Origin: Euryarchaeota archaeon UBA346 | Lineage (GTDB): Archaea; Thermoplasmatota; E2; DHVEG-1 | Assembly: GCA_002496355.1 (NCBI GenBank) | Contig: DAJP01000096.1 | Location: 1-6,098, forward strand | Direction of reading: 5' to 3' | DNA length: 6,098 nucleotides | Shown here: positions 5,116 through 6,098 of the stretch, piece by piece | How the letters are laid out: the number at the start of each line of letters is the position of its first letter | Position numbering within the stretch: the first letter of the stretch is position 1 | Notes under the pieces: model-generated | Told to the model about the DNA's origin: nothing | Databases searched by the model: none | The model's input: the letters and a program-made list of their open reading frames with translations, nothing else | Position numbers and translations under genes: made by a program

Positions 5116-6098
5116 ATGATGAGACTCAGACCATATCGTGATGATTCACTTGGTGTCTCTTTGATGTATGATGCCGTGTTTTTTCTCATCATGGTTTCAT
5201 TGGCTGGTGTGATTCTACTACCAGTACTACATTCAGAGATTGCATTAGAAAGCTCTGTGGAAAGACATCGTGAAGAACTTGTTGATGAAACCTTACGTAC
5301 TTTCCTTGTGACTCGCGCTGATGTTTTTGAGTATCGTTTCTGCGGGACCCTTATTGATGAGATTGCGGGGAAGATTGGAATTCAGAACACCTCTGATGGC
5401 CTGTATGGGTCGCTTACCCATTGGTTGCTTGCCCATGAGCAACGACATAAAACCTATGCGTCGCTGCTTGCTGAGTATCTTGGATGTCAATTCAGGCTCC
5501 CCTTCACCTTTTTTGGGATTAACCAGATGAACATCTTCGTCGGTGATTTTGAACAACAACTCCGTAACAAAACCCAGGAATATTTCACCCCCTTGTTTGG
5601 TGAAAAATATCGATATAACCTTTCAGCATGGTGGAATCCAATCAGAGGAATCCCCTTCGGTGGTGAATTCTACGTTGGTGAGCACCCACCGACGAAGGAT
5701 TGTTATGTCGCGCAACGCTTTTTCATGATGCCGTATACTCCGGTCTTCTCTCTTGGTAATCGTACGATCATCTTTACGAAACATTGGTTGAAACATCAAC
5801 TCTTCGATGATGATGTCGGGTTTGGGAGGTCATCGATCCCATCGGTTGCTAACATTACAAGGATTCTTGAGAACTATACGAACAATCAACCACCCTATGA
5901 TACGAGACAGAATGCCACTAGAGCAACAAAGGAGAATCTCAGCACCCTGGTCTATGGTTTTCTCATCGACGGGGTCACGAATGAAACAAACGTTACCGTG
6001 TTCCCGGGAATTGTCCATACGACCCTTCAATATGGTTTTGAGAAAATTAAGAACATGACTGGGCAGTTCCTTGATAAAAAACTGAACGAGTCGTTTGG
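5116..6098 (+). CDS. N-terminally anchored, sequon-rich extracellular protein, probably pilus-associated (runs off right edge)
   Basis: An uninterrupted frame from ATG 5116 to the window end gives 327 residues with no stop. The protein begins MMRLRPYRDDSLGVSLMYDA and has a single transmembrane helix at about 20-40 (VFFLIMVSLAGVILLPVL). A helical polar region follows, then a long ectodomain. The 'DDSLGVS..YDAVFFLIMVSLAG' N-terminus resembles the pilin-like small proteins that accompany archaeal type IV/Tad secretion ATPases (compare haloarchaeal families such as DUF7284), though it is much longer than a simple pilin. Twelve N-x-S/T sequons are visible, eight of them in the last 80 or so residues, which argues that this part faces outside and is glycosylated by AglB. 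It follows the pilin-like gene by two bases. No catalytic motif is seen. A second ATG at 5119 is an equally possible start. The gene is surely real; the pilus link is inference. Confidence 0.82.
   Translation, partial: MMRLRPYRDDSLGVSLMYDAVFFLIMVSLAGVILLPVLHSEIALESSVERHREELVDETLRTFLVTRADVFEYRFCGTLIDEIAGKIGIQNTSDGLYGSLTHWLLAHEQRHKTYASLLAEYLGCQFRLPFTFFGINQMNIFVGDFEQQLRNKTQEYFTPLFGEKYRYNLSAWWNPIRGIPFGGEFYVGEHPPTKDCYVAQRFFMMPYTPVFSLGNRTIIFTKHWLKHQLFDDDVGFGRSSIPSVANITRILENYTNNQPPYDTRQNATRATKENLSTLVYGFLIDGVTNETNVTVFPGIVHTTLQYGFEKIKNMTGQFLDKKLNESF

Noticed and set aside
5293..6058. Open frames on both strands within the last gene (minus 5293-5559 and 5830-6030; plus 5321-5530, 5543-5728, 5807-6058)
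   Set aside because: All are shadows of the single uninterrupted frame from 5116 to the right edge, which has a ribosome-binding site, a transmembrane helix and sequons.
1..6098. CRISPR arrays, insertion sequences, tRNA or rRNA genes, attachment sites
   Set aside because: No spaced direct repeats, transposase-like frame with inverted ends, cloverleaf or rRNA-like stretch was found on either strand by eye.

Overview
The window looks like chromosomal DNA of a euryarchaeon, most plausibly from the Thermoplasmata side (for example the sediment lineages formerly called MBG-D/Thermoprofundales). The evidence is archaeal TATA boxes about 25 nt before short leaders, Shine-Dalgarno-like G-rich sites, U-rich terminators, a secreted C25 (gingipain-like) peptidase carrying PKD-type domains, a NEW3-like surface protein with a PGF-CTERM-like tail, and pilin-like membrane proteins rich in N-glycosylation sequons. 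The lineage is inferred from protein character only; no database was searched.

Layout: everything left of about 4300 is on the minus strand, and everything right of about 4410 is on the plus strand. From right to left on the minus strand come a small two-helix membrane protein (4076-4282), a secreted and anchored NEW3-like protein (3052-4011), a large secreted cysteine peptidase of family C25 (216-2849, probably starting at 2882), and the first 33 codons of an MFS-type transporter (1-99) that runs off the left edge. Each has its own TATA box, so these look like separate transcription units rather than one operon.

On the plus strand, the roughly 350-base gap between the two divergent blocks holds a compact structured RNA (4417-4472). 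I read it as a one-hairpin H/ACA guide RNA: lower stem, pocket, upper stem, K-loop, then an ACA box exactly 14 nt below the pocket top. It is followed by a strong terminator-like hairpin. Next comes a two-gene unit: a pilin-like protein (4634-5113) and, two bases after its stop, a larger N-terminally anchored protein (5116 to beyond the right edge) that is very dense in N-glycosylation sequons. These two look like minor pilin-like components of an archaeal type IV/Tad-like surface machine.

Taken together, the window is mainly an envelope and secretion region: extracellular protein digestion, surface-anchored protein and a probable pilus-like apparatus. The observations most worth checking are the candidate H/ACA sRNA and the apparent AUA start of the peptidase gene.
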